In this document: positions 27,521 to 36,361 of the stretch, piece after piece
Numbering within the stretch: position 1 is the stretch's first letter
Layout: each line of letters opens with the position of its first letter
Assembly: GCF_021026375.1 (NCBI RefSeq)
Contig: NZ_JAJNDB010000001.1
Location: 1,054,001-1,118,000, forward strand
Reading direction: 5' to 3'
From: Actinomycetospora endophytica
GTDB lineage: Bacteria; Actinomycetota; Actinomycetes; Mycobacteriales; Pseudonocardiaceae
Length of the DNA stretch: 64,000 nt
The notes under the pieces: generated by a model
The model's input: the letters and a program-made list of their open reading frames with translations, nothing else
What the model was told of the DNA's origin: nothing
Databases searched by the model: none
Program-made: the position numbers and the translations under genes

Positions 27521-28819
27521 CTATTCGTGCTCCGGCAGCAGCGGCACGGACACCCCGGGGTCGCGTCCGAGCTGCGTCGCGCGGTTGACCGCGGCCGCCC
27601 CGAAGCGGGCGCGCACCGCGTCGAGCGTGCGGTCGAGGGCGTGGGGGTCCCGCGGGGTGTCGTCGGTCCCGGCGCCGGCCAGGGCGGGCCGGGGCTCCTC
27701 GCGCGCGTCGAGGGGCAGCTCGAGCTGCTCGCGGTCGTCGCCGGACAGATTGGCCAGCGACAGGCCGATGAGCGTGATCCCGCGGTCGAGGATCATCGGC
27801 ATGGCCTCGGTCAGCAGTTCGCGGGCCGCCCCGTGGATCGGCGCGGTCTGCGTCGTCGCTGCTCGGAGGGTGTGCGAGCGGGTGACGCGGGCGAAGTCGT
27901 CGAACCGCAGCCGCAGCACCACCGTGCGGCACGCGCGGTCGCCGTCGCGCAGCCGTCGGCCCAGCCGGTCCACGATCCCGGCGAGGATGGTGTCCAGCTC
28001 CTCGGGCGAGCGCCGCCCCCGCCCGAGCGCGCGCTGCGAGCCGATCGAGCGCCGCCGCACCCCCGGCGTGACCGCCCGCGGGTCGGAGAACGTGGCGAGG
28101 CCGTGCAGGTGGCGCCCGGCGGCCCGCCCGATGAGCGACACCAACGCCGGCTCGCCGAGGTCGGCCACGTCGGCGACGGTGTGGACGCCCATCGCGTGCA
28201 GCCGCCCCGCGGTCACCCGACCGACGCCCCAGAGCCGCTCCACGCGCAGCGGGTGCAGGAAGTCCCGCTCGCCGTCGGGGTCGACGACGAGCAGGCCGTC
28301 GGGCTTGGCGACGCCGCTCGCCACCTTCGCGAGGAACTTCGTCCGGGCGACACCGACCGTGATCGGCAGACCCACCTCCGCGAGGACCCGCCCGCGCAGC
28401 CGGGCCGCGATGTCCTTCGGGGTGCCGACCAGGCGGGCGAGCCCGGAGACCTCGAGGAACGCCTCGTCGACCGAGATCCCCTCCACGAGCGGCGTGGTGT
28501 CCCGGAAGATCGCGAAGACGTCCTTGCTCGCCGCCGAGTAGGCCTCCATGCGCGGTGGCACCACCACCGCGCCCGGGCACAGCGCGCGGGCCTGGCGACC
28601 GTTCATCGCGGTGCGCACCCCCGCCGCCTTGGCCTCGTAGCTGGCCGCGAGCACCACGCCACCGCCGACGATGACGGGGCGGCCGCGCAGGTCCGGCTCG
28701 TCGCGCTGCTCGACCGAGGCGTAGAAGGCGTCGAGATCGGCGTGCAGGATCGTCGCCGCCGCCGGACCCCCGTCGCTCCGCTCGCCTCGCCCCCCGCCCC
28801 GCACGCCGGACACGAACAC
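27521..28819 (-). CDS. dinB: DNA polymerase IV (DinB, Y family)
   Basis: 432 aa. Catalytic acidic residues in ILHADLDAFYASVEQ and in GISVDEAFLEVSGL, thumb helix-hairpin-helix (LWGVGRVTAGRLHAMGV), and a little-finger domain to the C-terminus. It does translesion synthesis. A consensus LexA box covers the GTG at 28819. The start may therefore be one of the later GTG codons at 28813 or 28804, since the N-terminal FVSGVRGGGRGERSDGG is not conserved in type. Confidence 0.9.
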   Translation of the reverse strand: MFVSGVRGGGRGERSDGGPAAATILHADLDAFYASVEQRDEPDLRGRPVIVGGGVVLAASYEAKAAGVRTAMNGRQARALCPGAVVVPPRMEAYSAASKDVFAIFRDTTPLVEGISVDEAFLEVSGLARLVGTPKDIAARLRGRVLAEVGLPITVGVARTKFLAKVASGVAKPDGLLVVDPDGERDFLHPLRVERLWGVGRVTAGRLHAMGVHTVADVADLGEPALVSLIGRAAGRHLHGLATFSDPRAVTPGVRRRSIGSQRALGRGRRSPEELDTILAGIVDRLGRRLRDGDRACRTVVLRLRFDDFARVTRSHTLRAATTQTAPIHGAARELLTEAMPMILDRGITLIGLSLANLSGDDREQLELPLDAREEPRPALAGAGTDDTPRDPHALDRTLDAVRARFGAAAVNRATQLGRDPGVSVPLLPEHE

Positions 28820-28826
28820 ATGTTCG
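28813..28826. promoter_or_regulatory. LexA (SOS) box of dinB
   Basis: CGAAC-ACAT-GTTCG, an exact match to the actinobacterial and Gram-positive SOS box CGAAC-N4-GTTCG. It overlaps the first possible start codon of dinB, so LexA would block transcription initiation right at the gene start. Confidence 0.85.
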
Positions 28827-28890
28827 CATGGATCGGGACCGTCGGAGAACCGCTCGTGAGCGGGCGCCGCGGCACCTAGGGTGACCCGCC

Positions 28891-29412
28891 GTGACCACCC
28901 GCCTGCGGGCCAGCCGGGACTACGCGCACGACGTGGCGGAGTTCGCCACCGCGCTGGCCGACCCCGACTTCCACCGCGCGCGCCTCGACGCGGGCGGCGG
29001 CGGGGAGGTCGAGCGCCACGAGCTGACCGGGACCGTGCGGGACGGGAAGGTCGAGGTCGTCGTCCGCCAGCCGATCCCCACCGGCCAGGTGCCCCCGGCC
29101 ATCGGACGCCTGCTCACCGGCGGTCTGGTGCTGCGCCGCACCGAACGGTGGCGGCTGTCACCGTCGTGCTGCGCCGGTGAGGTCGAGGTCTCGGTTCCGC
29201 TCGCACCGGTCCGCGCAGAGGGCACCATGAGGGTGTCCGGGACGCCCGGATCGGGCTGCACGCTGGCGGTCGACGTGGCCGTGACGGTCGCGATCCCGCT
29301 GGCCGGCGGGCTGATCGAGGGTGCGGTGGTCGACGCGGTCCGCCAGCTCACCCGGGTGGAGCACGACAACATCACCCGCTGGCTCGACACGCACGAAGGA
29401 CGGGAGGCCTGA
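28891..29412 (+). CDS. DUF2505 protein
   Basis: 173 aa, one SRPBCC-like DUF2505 domain: RASRDYAHDVAEFATALADPDFHRARL at the start, VRQPIPTGQVPPAIGRLL in the middle, and IPLAGGLIEGAVVDAVRQLTRVEHDNITRWL at the end, which are the family's three hallmarks. It probably binds a lipid or other hydrophobic ligand; no function is known. It diverges from dinB, and its stop overlaps the next start (TGATG). Confidence 0.85.
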   Translation: MTTRLRASRDYAHDVAEFATALADPDFHRARLDAGGGGEVERHELTGTVRDGKVEVVVRQPIPTGQVPPAIGRLLTGGLVLRRTERWRLSPSCCAGEVEVSVPLAPVRAEGTMRVSGTPGSGCTLAVDVAVTVAIPLAGGLIEGAVVDAVRQLTRVEHDNITRWLDTHEGREA

Positions 29413-30506
29413 TGCCCGCTCGCCGGACGCGCCTGGGACGCGGCGACCGGATCGTCGTCACCTCGCCCTACGGCAGCCGACTGGGCACGTACGACCTCGA
29501 GACCGGCGAGGTCTCCGACGTCGCGCCGTCGTTCCGCGCGACGTTCACCGCCGAGCTCGACGAATGGCTCGAGGCACACGGGCTGGACCGGTTCCCGGGG
29601 TTCCCGGCCGACGACGGGCAGTCGCCGAGCCGCCGGCAGCGCCTCACCGACACGCTCCGCTTCCCCCGCCCGAGCGGGGGAGGCCGCCCGGGCGGCGGCA
29701 CGCGCTCCGCCGCGCCCGCCCGCCGTCAGGAACCCACCGCCGCGCTGGAGGCGGGCACGCCGGCGACCTCGGGCGGCTGGTCGGCCGACAGCGCCGACGG
29801 GTTCCGCGCCGACGCCTTCACCGACACCGGGCGCCGGTCGACCCACGACGAGACCGAGCGGTACGACGACTTCGAGGACATCGCCCGCCACGGGCCGGAT
29901 CACGGACTCCTCCGCGCCGCGTCACGGGCCCGTGCCGCGGGTCAGCGGGAGCGGGACACCGCGCTGCGCCTGCAGGCCGACGGCAGGCACGCCGTCGCCG
30001 ACGCGCTGCGCCGCGAGGTCGAGGCGCCCGTCGCCAAGAGCATCGGGCGCGGCGGCCGCTGGCACATGCTGCACGGCATCGACATGGCCGTGGGCAGCGA
30101 GACCGTGACCCTCGACCACCTCGTCATCGGCCCGCCCGGGGTGTTCGTCGTCGAGGTCCGCCACCACCCCGGCGGGAAGGTGCGCACCTTCACGAACGGC
30201 CTCGACGTCGACGGCACGCCCATGGACCTGGCCCGCATCCGCACCCTCGCCGAGGAGGTCCACGACCGGCTCGCCGAGGCCATCGCGCTCGCCGCCGGGT
30301 TCGACGAGGTGCTGGACCCGCCGCCGGTGACACCCGTCATCGCCGTCGTCGCGGCCACGATCATCTCCCAGACCCGGCCACGCGGCGTCATCGTCGCGCG
30401 CGCGGGCGACCTGATCCGTGCGCTGCGCAGCCGCGGTGACCGGCTGTCCCCGGCCGCCGTCGAGGAGACCTACGCCGTGGCGCGCCGCGCGGACACCTGG
30501 ACGTGA
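29412..30506 (+). CDS. NERD-domain protein
   Basis: 364 aa. The C-terminal half is a nuclease-related (NERD) domain: GRGGRWHMLHGIDMAVGSETVTLDHLVIGPPGVFVVEVRHHPGGKV (about residues 218-262). The expected catalytic D-x(n)-E-x-K ends in E-V-R here, so the lysine is replaced by arginine and activity is doubtful. The N-terminal 80 residues form a separate small domain (GDRIVVTSPYGSRLGTYDLETGEV). The linker is Arg/Gly/Pro rich. The function is unknown, possibly in DNA processing or membrane-linked signalling. Confidence 0.75.
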   Translation: MPARRTRLGRGDRIVVTSPYGSRLGTYDLETGEVSDVAPSFRATFTAELDEWLEAHGLDRFPGFPADDGQSPSRRQRLTDTLRFPRPSGGGRPGGGTRSAAPARRQEPTAALEAGTPATSGGWSADSADGFRADAFTDTGRRSTHDETERYDDFEDIARHGPDHGLLRAASRARAAGQRERDTALRLQADGRHAVADALRREVEAPVAKSIGRGGRWHMLHGIDMAVGSETVTLDHLVIGPPGVFVVEVRHHPGGKVRTFTNGLDVDGTPMDLARIRTLAEEVHDRLAEAIALAAGFDEVLDPPPVTPVIAVVAATIISQTRPRGVIVARAGDLIRALRSRGDRLSPAAVEETYAVARRADTWT

Positions 30507-31694
30507 CGGGGCTCCCGACCCGGACCGACCGACGTGCCCGCGGCGCCGTCATGGCGCTCTTCGCGGTCAACGGCGTACAACTCGCTCGTCCCCCGCTTCC
30601 CCGCGCTGCGCGACGGGCTGGAGCTGTCGAACACCGAGCTCGGCACCGCGATCGCCGCGTTCCCGGGTGCGGCGCTGCTCGTCGGGGTGCTGGCCGGGCC
30701 GCTGATCACGCGGTGGGGCAGTGGCCGGGTCGCGGCCGGGGTCTCGCTGGTCGGGGCGGCGATGCTCCCGCTGGTGGCGCTGGCCCCGTCGTGGTGGGCG
30801 CTCGTCGGGGCCCTGTTCCTGCTCGGCGTCACCGACGCGTGGACCGACGCGGCGATGAACGCGCACGGGCTGGTGGTGCAGGAGCGCTACGGCCGCTCGA
30901 TCATCAACGGGCTGCACGCCACCTGGAGCCTCGCCGCGGTCGGCGCCGGCCTGCTCGGGGCGGGCGCGGCGGGCCTGGGGATCCCGGTGACGGTGCATCT
31001 CGCGGTCGTCGGCGTGGTGCTGGTCGTGACGTCGGCGGTGGCGTGGCGGGCGCTGCTGCCGCCGGAGCACGCCGTCCCGGATGCCCCCTCGAGTTCCGGC
31101 TCCGGCCTGCGCTCGGTGGTGACGTCCTGGCGGGTCGTGGCGCCGCTGCTCGCGGTCGCCGGGCTGATGGTCTGCTCGGGGGCCGTCGAGGACTCCTCGG
31201 CGTCCTGGGGTGCGGTCTACCTGCGCGACGACCTCGGGGCCGGGGCCTTCGTCGCGGGCCTGCCGTTCGTGGCGTTCCAGGTGACGATGACCGTCGGACG
31301 GCTCGCCGGGGACCGGGTGGTGGACCGGTACGGCGCGGTGCGGGTGGCGCGGGTCGGGGCGTCGCTGGCCGCGGTGGCACTGGCTGCGGCGCTGCTCCTG
31401 GCACACCCGGCGGCGGCGATCGCGGGCTGGGCGCTGGCCGGGCTTGGGGTCGCGACGCTCTTCCCGCTGGCGTTCGCCGCGGCCGGGGCGGTGCCCGGGG
31501 TGCGCGCCGGGGACGGGATCGCCGTGGTGGGGTTCCTCGCGCGGCTGGGGTTCCTCGCGACGCCGCCGATCATCGGGGCGATCGCGGACGCGTCGTCGGT
31601 CGGGACCGGGCTGCTGCTCGTGCCGGTGGCCGCGGTGGGGGCGGCGGCGCTGGCGGGGGCGCTGCGGTCCCGCTCCGCTCCGTCACGAGGGTAG
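30503..31694 (+). pseudogene. MFS transporter, frameshifted near the N-terminus
   Basis: The reading starts at GTG 30503 (overlapping the previous stop) with RRARGAVMALFAVNG, the start of helix 1, but continues as YNSLVPRFPALRDGLELSNTELGTA in another frame from about 30576. One extra base (G30575) or two missing bases would join them. The rest is intact: twelve-helix MFS of the FucP/YbjJ type (LLGVTDAWTDAAMNAHGLVVQERYGRSIINGLHATWSLAAVG), 386 aa from GTG 30534. Either the gene is broken, the later start gives a protein with a damaged first helix, or the base call is wrong. Confidence 0.75.
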
Positions 31695-31753
31695 CCCTCG
31701 GTCGGCTAGAGCGGCCGGATCCTCCCCTCGCGCGGCGCGGGAGACTGGTGGGC

Positions 31754-32290
31754 GTGACCCCCGAGGAGGCCGGCGCCGCACTCACCGCCGTACCCGAGGA
31801 TCTGGACGCGACCGTGGCAGCGCTGCCCGGGGCGCCCGGGTTCCTCGCGTGGTGGGCACCGCCGTCGGTGCTCCCGACGCTGGGCGGGGCGGCGCACCCC
31901 CACGCCGAGCTGCGGCTGCTCGAGCTGGGCGAGGCGCGGATGCTGCGCAACCGCGTCCGCCGTCAGGACCTCTACCGCTGCGGGGTGTCGCGGCTGCGCC
32001 GGGTCGCGGCCGGTCTGCTGCTCGACGAGCTGGCGCTGGCCCCGACCTGGGCCGCCGAGGTGATCCTGCCGAAGGCCGACGAGTCCCGGCTCACGGCGTG
32101 GCTGGAGGCGCGGCTGCTGCTCACCTGGGTTCCCGACGACGAGCGTGACGCCCACCGGGATCCGCTGGCCGGGCTGCTCGGGGAGACCGGGCTCGGTGGC
32201 GGCGCCGCGGGCGAGGCGGAGGCGCGCTACGTCGCGGCGGCCGGGGAGAAGGCGCCGCGCGAGGTCGGGGTGCCCTACCAGCGCCCGTGA
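31754..32290 (+). CDS. Uncharacterised 178-aa protein
   Basis: GTG at 31754 has GGGAGA nine bases upstream; GTG 31748 is an alternative. Helical and Arg/Leu rich: PGFLAWWAPPSVLPTLGGAAHPHAELRLLELGEARMLRNRVRRQDLYRCGVSRLRRVAAGLLLDELALAPTW. No membrane span and no catalytic motif. I do not recognise a family. It follows the MFS gene by about 60 bases. Confidence 0.6.
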   Translation: MTPEEAGAALTAVPEDLDATVAALPGAPGFLAWWAPPSVLPTLGGAAHPHAELRLLELGEARMLRNRVRRQDLYRCGVSRLRRVAAGLLLDELALAPTWAAEVILPKADESRLTAWLEARLLLTWVPDDERDAHRDPLAGLLGETGLGGGAAGEAEARYVAAAGEKAPREVGVPYQRP

Positions 32291-32302
32291 GGATGTGGAG
32301 TT

Positions 32303-32321
32303 GCTGACGTCCAGCGTCAGC
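32303..32321. terminator. Hairpin between convergent genes
   Basis: GCTGACG, loop TCCAG, CGTCAGC: 7-bp perfect stem after the stop at 32290 and before the convergent stop at 32347. A modest bidirectional terminator candidate; no T-tract. Confidence 0.45.
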
Positions 32322-32346
32322 GCCGCCGCATCGCTGACAACTGGGG

Positions 32347-32676
32347 TCAGGCGTGCCGCACACACCGCCGCGCGGCCGGCCGGGCCTCCAGGCGCTCGCC
32401 CGGGATCGTGCGCCCGCACACCTCGCAGATGCCGTACGTCCCGGCCGCCAGCCGTCCGACCGCCGCGTCCACCTCCGCCAGGTCCGCCCGCGCGCGGTCG
32501 AGCAGGGCCTGCGCCTGGGCGCGGTCGTAGGCGATCGTCTGGCCCTCGGGGTCGTGCTCGTCGTCGCCGGAGCTCGCGGACGCGGTCTCGACGATCCCCG
32601 CCACCTGCGCCTCGAGGGCGGCGATCCGGGCCTCGGTGGCGGACCGCTCCGCGGCGAGGTCCTCCGCCGCGCTCAT
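32347..32676 (-). CDS. TraR/DksA-type zinc-finger protein
   Basis: 109 aa. An N-terminal coiled-coil (ATEARIAALEAQVAGIVETA ... AQALLDRARADLAEVDAAVGRLAAG) and a C-terminal finger CEVCGRTIPGERLEARPAARRCVRHA. The last ligand is His instead of Cys (C-x2-C ... C-x2-H), a variant common in actinobacteria. Such proteins bind the RNA polymerase secondary channel. It starts one base after the lipid kinase stop, so the two are co-transcribed. Confidence 0.85.
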   Translation of the reverse strand: MSAAEDLAAERSATEARIAALEAQVAGIVETASASSGDDEHDPEGQTIAYDRAQAQALLDRARADLAEVDAAVGRLAAGTYGICEVCGRTIPGERLEARPAARRCVRHA

Positions 32677-32677
32677 C

Positions 32678-33637
32678 TCAGCGCACCGTGGCGAGGGCGC
32701 CCGGCACCAGTTCGATCACCACCGGGGTGTCGGCCGGCAACGTGATCACCTCGCCGTCGAGCTGGAGCGGGAGCACGTCGATGGTGCGGAACCGCAACCG
32801 CCGGGCACTCGGTTGCCAGCCCAGCCCCTGCCATGCGGCCCGGATGCCCGTGAGCAGCAGCCGGAAACGGCCCCGATGGGGGATCGCGACGATCTCGAAG
32901 CGGCCGTCCGCCGGGTCGCCGGTGTCCGAGAGCCGCACGTATTTCGCCATCTCGGAGAGGTTGGCGAGGATCAGGCTGTCGTAGCAGTGCCGCCCGAGGA
33001 ACTCGCCGACGCCGACCCCGTGGTCGGCCTGCCCCTCGAACGCCTCGAGCTCGATCTCGAATGGCCGGAAGCGCAGGAACTCCCGGCCGGTCGCCACGAT
33101 CTCGCGCAGCGAGCCTTTGCCGCTGCGCTCGAGCGAGAGCGCCACGACGGGCGTGATGCCGAGGCCGATGTAGGAGTGGGCGTAGCGCGGCGGGTTCGGC
33201 CCGACGGTCAGCCGCAGCACGTCGAGCTGCTCGACGACGCCCTCCGCGATCCCCTCGGCCAGGGGTCGACGCCGGGTGACGCGGCGGTGGTCGTTGGCGT
33301 TGCCGGCGGAGGTGACCGCGACGACGGTGCCGGTGTGCAGCCCGTCGCCCGCGGCCATCGCCCCGTCGACGACCTCGTTGTAGCCGCCGTCGCCGGAGAC
33401 CGACACCACGAGCGGCCGGTAGGTCCGCGCCGCGCTCTCCGCGATCCGCCGCGCGTGCCCGGCGTACTCCGTCGGCACCAGGTCGACGTGGAGGTCCGGG
33501 GCGAGCCCGCGCAGGTCGCGGGCCAGCGTGTGCGCCTTGCCCTCCCCGCCGCCGGAGCTGTTCGGGTTGTAGACGAGCAGCACGCTCTCGTACGGCCGGG
33601 GCGCGGACGACCCGGGCTCGGCGGAGGCGGCGCTCAC
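32678..33637 (-). CDS. Diacylglycerol/sphingosine-kinase-family lipid kinase
   Basis: 319 aa, GTG start. LLVYNPNSSGGGEGKA at the N-terminus and the nucleotide motif VSVSGDGGYNEVVDGAM near residue 88 define the DAGK catalytic domain. VAVTSAGNANDHRR and the C-terminal beta-rich half (DVLPLQLDGEVI) follow. These enzymes phosphorylate diacylglycerol, ceramide-like or polyketide lipids. The usual GGDGT is SGDGG here, a mild change. It probably acts at the membrane surface. Confidence 0.85.
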   Translation of the reverse strand: MSAASAEPGSSAPRPYESVLLVYNPNSSGGGEGKAHTLARDLRGLAPDLHVDLVPTEYAGHARRIAESAARTYRPLVVSVSGDGGYNEVVDGAMAAGDGLHTGTVVAVTSAGNANDHRRVTRRRPLAEGIAEGVVEQLDVLRLTVGPNPPRYAHSYIGLGITPVVALSLERSGKGSLREIVATGREFLRFRPFEIELEAFEGQADHGVGVGEFLGRHCYDSLILANLSEMAKYVRLSDTGDPADGRFEIVAIPHRGRFRLLLTGIRAAWQGLGWQPSARRLRFRTIDVLPLQLDGEVITLPADTPVVIELVPGALATVR

Positions 33638-33666
33638 GACCCGGACACTACCGGCACTCCCCCTGC

Positions 33667-34530
33667 TCAGGCGGGAGCGACGACCTCGCGCACGGCGGCA
33701 TCGATCACCGCGGTCCACGGGGTCGCCGGGCGGCCGAGGAGCCGGGTGAGGTCGTCGCCGGGGGCCGCGAGGAGCCCGGCCGCGGCACCGCGGTCGGAGT
33801 CGGCGAGCACCGTCGCGAAGCCCTCCGGGAGGCCCGCCGCGACGAGCGCCTCGGTGAAGCCCGCGACGCCCAGGTCGGTGTAGGTGACCTCGCGGCCCGC
33901 CGCGCGGCCGATCTCGGCGGCCAGCTCGGCGCGGGTGAAGCCGGGTCCGCCCAGTTCGAGGACGTCGCCGGCGGACGCCCCGCCGGTCAGCGCCGCCACG
34001 GCGGCCTCGGCGTAGTCGGCGCGGGTCGCCGCGTCGAACCGGCCGTCGCCGGAGGCCCCGACGACGCCCTGCTCGAGTTCCACCGCCAGGTTCGCCGTGA
34101 AGTACTCGACGTACCAGCCGTTGCGCAGCAGCACGGACGGCACGCCCGCGGCGGCGAGCATCTTCTCGGTCGCGGCGTGCTCGCCCGCGAGGATCATGTC
34201 CGAGGACTGCGCGTGCAGGATGCTCGTGTACGCGGCGAGCTCGACGCCCGCCGTCGCCAGCGCCTCGACGACGGCGCGATGCTGCTCGATCCGGGCGCCC
34301 GCGTCGCTGCCGGACACGAACAGCACGCGCGTGGCGCCCTCGAACGCGGCGGCGAGCGACGCCGGGTCGTCGTAGTCGGCGCGGCGCACGTCGACGCCGC
34401 GCGCGGCGAGGTCGTCGAGCGCCTCGATGCGGCGGCCGGTGGCGCGCACCTCGGCGGCCGGGACGCGCTCGAGCAGCGCCTCGACGGCCAGGCGGCCGAG
34501 TGCTCCGGTGGCTCCGGTGACGACGTACAC
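33667..34530 (-). CDS. NmrA-like NAD(P)-binding oxidoreductase
   Basis: 287 aa, GTG start with GAGGAG. N-terminal VYVVTGATGALGRLAVEALL is the Rossmann loop (G-x-x-G-x-x-G). It has the NmrA/QOR2-type order with RNGWYVEYFT and GGPGFTRAELAAEIGRA. Related proteins act as NADPH:quinone reductases or as redox sensors. It diverges from an HxlR-family gene, a classic pair in which HxlR controls the oxidoreductase in response to electrophiles or quinones. Confidence 0.85.
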   Translation of the reverse strand: MYVVTGATGALGRLAVEALLERVPAAEVRATGRRIEALDDLAARGVDVRRADYDDPASLAAAFEGATRVLFVSGSDAGARIEQHRAVVEALATAGVELAAYTSILHAQSSDMILAGEHAATEKMLAAAGVPSVLLRNGWYVEYFTANLAVELEQGVVGASGDGRFDAATRADYAEAAVAALTGGASAGDVLELGGPGFTRAELAAEIGRAAGREVTYTDLGVAGFTEALVAAGLPEGFATVLADSDRGAAAGLLAAPGDDLTRLLGRPATPWTAVIDAAVREVVAPA

Positions 34531-34619
34531 GGCGGATCTCCTCACGACGACGGCCGCCGGCGCGGCCCCTCGTCGTCGCCAACCGTTCGACGCGACGGGT
34601 ACTTCCCCACGGAGAGCAG

Positions 34620-34633
34620 GCACCTTGAAGTGC
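34620..34633. promoter_or_regulatory. Inverted repeat in NmrA/HxlR divergent promoter
   Basis: GCAC-CTTGAA-GTGC, a small symmetric site 13 bases upstream of the HxlR start, between the two divergent genes. A plausible HxlR operator; short, so it may be chance. Confidence 0.35.
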
Positions 34634-34645
34634 GGTGCATACCTG

Positions 34646-35062
34646 ATGGATAGTGTCCTGGTGAGAGGCAACCTGTTCGCCGCGAACTGCCCCAGCCGGC
34701 AGGTGCTGGACCGCATCGGGGACCGCTGGAGCGTCCTCGTCGTGCACGTCCTCGCCGGGGGCACCCTGCGCCACGGCGAGATCGCGGCGCGCATCGGCGG
34801 GATCACCCCGAAGATGCTCACCCAGACCCTCCGGGGCCTCGAGCGCGACGGGCTGCTGACCCGCACCGTGCACGCCGAGGTGCCGCCGCGGGTCGACTAC
34901 GAGCTCACCACCCTGGGCCGCAGCCTGCTCGGCGTGGCGCAGGCGCTCGAGGACTGGGCCGAGACCCACATCTCCGACGTCGACGCGGCGCGGGCCGCCT
35001 ACGACGCGCGCACTCAGGTCGCGGCGGGGACCGTCCAGCGCCTGGCCGCCTCGAGGAAGTAG
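34646..35062 (+). CDS. HxlR-family transcriptional regulator
   Basis: 138 aa. FAANCPSRQVLDRIGDRWSVLVVHVLAGGTLRHGEIAARIGGITPKMLTQTLRGLERDGLLTR is a full HxlR winged helix, with the redox-capable cysteine in N-C-P-S. ATG at 34646 was chosen; GTG 34661 is also possible. It likely represses the divergent NmrA gene until its cysteine is modified. Its last 49 bases overlap the 3' end of the convergent GH88 gene. Confidence 0.88.
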   Translation: MDSVLVRGNLFAANCPSRQVLDRIGDRWSVLVVHVLAGGTLRHGEIAARIGGITPKMLTQTLRGLERDGLLTRTVHAEVPPRVDYELTTLGRSLLGVAQALEDWAETHISDVDAARAAYDARTQVAAGTVQRLAASRK

Positions 35063-36294
35063 TAGTCGCCGTAGACCAGGCCGACGTCGACCTCGCTGTC
35101 CTGCGGCTTCCCGCCCGTCGCGTGCGCGAGCAGGGCCGGGCCCGACGGGGCCACCTCCTTCGTCGCCAGCTCGTCGAGGGTCTCGGCGGCCGCCTGGCGG
35201 TAGCGGGCGCCGTCGGCCCCGCCGACCTGGTCGGCGAGGTCGAGCAGCCCGGACGCGGCGACGGCGGCCGCGGACGTGTCGCGCTCCTCGGTCGGCTTCG
35301 AGAAGTCCCACGGCGGCACGCGGTTGCCGGGCGAGGTGTGCGCGAGCCACCAGTCGGCGGCCTTCTGCGCGGCAGCCTTCAGCTCCGGGTTGTTCGCCGC
35401 CCGGGCCTGGGCGGCGAACCCGTGGATCGCCCAGCCCTGGCCGCGGGACCAGGTGGAGTCGGGCGCCGCGCCCTGCCAGGTGTCGCGCTTGAGGAACGCG
35501 CCGGTGTCCGGATCGAACACCGCGACGTGGGCGATGCTGCCGTCGGGGCGCATGTTCGTGTGCGACGCGGTGAGCGCGTGCTGGGTCGCGATGTCCTTCC
35601 AGGCCGGGTCGCCGCCCGGCAGCGTCGACGCGTGGTCGAGCAGCTCGAGGTTCATCGCCGTGTCGATGATGACCGGGAAGCGCCAGGAGCCGCGCTTGTC
35701 GTCCTCGCCGTCGGTGTCCCAGCTCTTGATCGCGTGGACCTTCGGGGAGTAGCGGGTGGCCAGCGAGCGCGCGGCGGTGACGACGTCGTCCGCGCCCTGC
35801 CCGGTGGCCTGCACCTGCTCGCCGAAGCTGTCGTCGACGACGAACCCGAGGTCGTGGGTGTCGGTGCGGTGGATCTGCGACGCGATCGGCGCGGTCCAGC
35901 GCTGGGCGCGGGCGGTCCACGCCTGGTCGCCGGTGAGGTCGCGGGCCAGCCAGAGCTCGCCCGGGAAGAACCCGGAGGTCCAGTCGTCGACCGGCTTCGT
36001 CGTCCACGAGGACTTGCCGCCGTCGACGGAGCGCGGGTAGCCCTTCGTGGGGTCGAGGGAGTCCGCCGATCTCGCCAGCCGCTCATAGGCGGTCGGCAGC
36101 ACCTTCGTCACCGAGGCCGGCAGCGAACCGGCCGCGGCGGGTGCCGACGACGGATCCGGCGTGCCCGGGGCGGGCGCGCTCTGCCCACACCCGGCCATCA
36201 GGGCACCCACAAGAACCACAGCCGCCACACCAGTCACACGGCGAGACTGCCCCGCCGCGCACCGCCTGTCCGCGCGCGCCGTCGTTTCCCCCAC
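35014..36294 (-). CDS. Glycoside hydrolase family 88-like lipoprotein
   Basis: 426 aa from GTG 36294, which has GGGGGG upstream and gives an Arg-rich n-region before the helix VAAVVLVGALMAGCGQ; the lipobox M-A-G-C is at about residue 34. A shorter start at 36237 would remove the positive charges. The body is an (alpha/alpha)6 barrel of the unsaturated glucuronyl/rhamnogalacturonyl hydrolase type: DDWTSGFFPGELWLA, IIDTAMNLELLDHA, WSRGQGWAIHGFA, and SGLLDLA. The conserved Asp of I-I-D-T-A-M-N-L is present. It should cleave unsaturated uronic acid sugars outside the cell. Confidence 0.85.
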   Translation of the reverse strand: MGETTARADRRCAAGQSRRVTGVAAVVLVGALMAGCGQSAPAPGTPDPSSAPAAAGSLPASVTKVLPTAYERLARSADSLDPTKGYPRSVDGGKSSWTTKPVDDWTSGFFPGELWLARDLTGDQAWTARAQRWTAPIASQIHRTDTHDLGFVVDDSFGEQVQATGQGADDVVTAARSLATRYSPKVHAIKSWDTDGEDDKRGSWRFPVIIDTAMNLELLDHASTLPGGDPAWKDIATQHALTASHTNMRPDGSIAHVAVFDPDTGAFLKRDTWQGAAPDSTWSRGQGWAIHGFAAQARAANNPELKAAAQKAADWWLAHTSPGNRVPPWDFSKPTEERDTSAAAVAASGLLDLADQVGGADGARYRQAAAETLDELATKEVAPSGPALLAHATGGKPQDSEVDVGLVYGDYYFLEAARRWTVPAAT

Positions 36295-36361
36295 GATCGA
36301 GCCACCCCCCGGAGTCGGCGGCACCGTAGCCCGATCGGGGGAACCGTGCCAGCGCCGACTC

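Noticed and set aside
32678..36007. 1109-codon minus-strand frame ending in the lipid kinase
   Set aside because: Upstream of GTG 33637 it is a shadow of the NmrA and GH88 genes.
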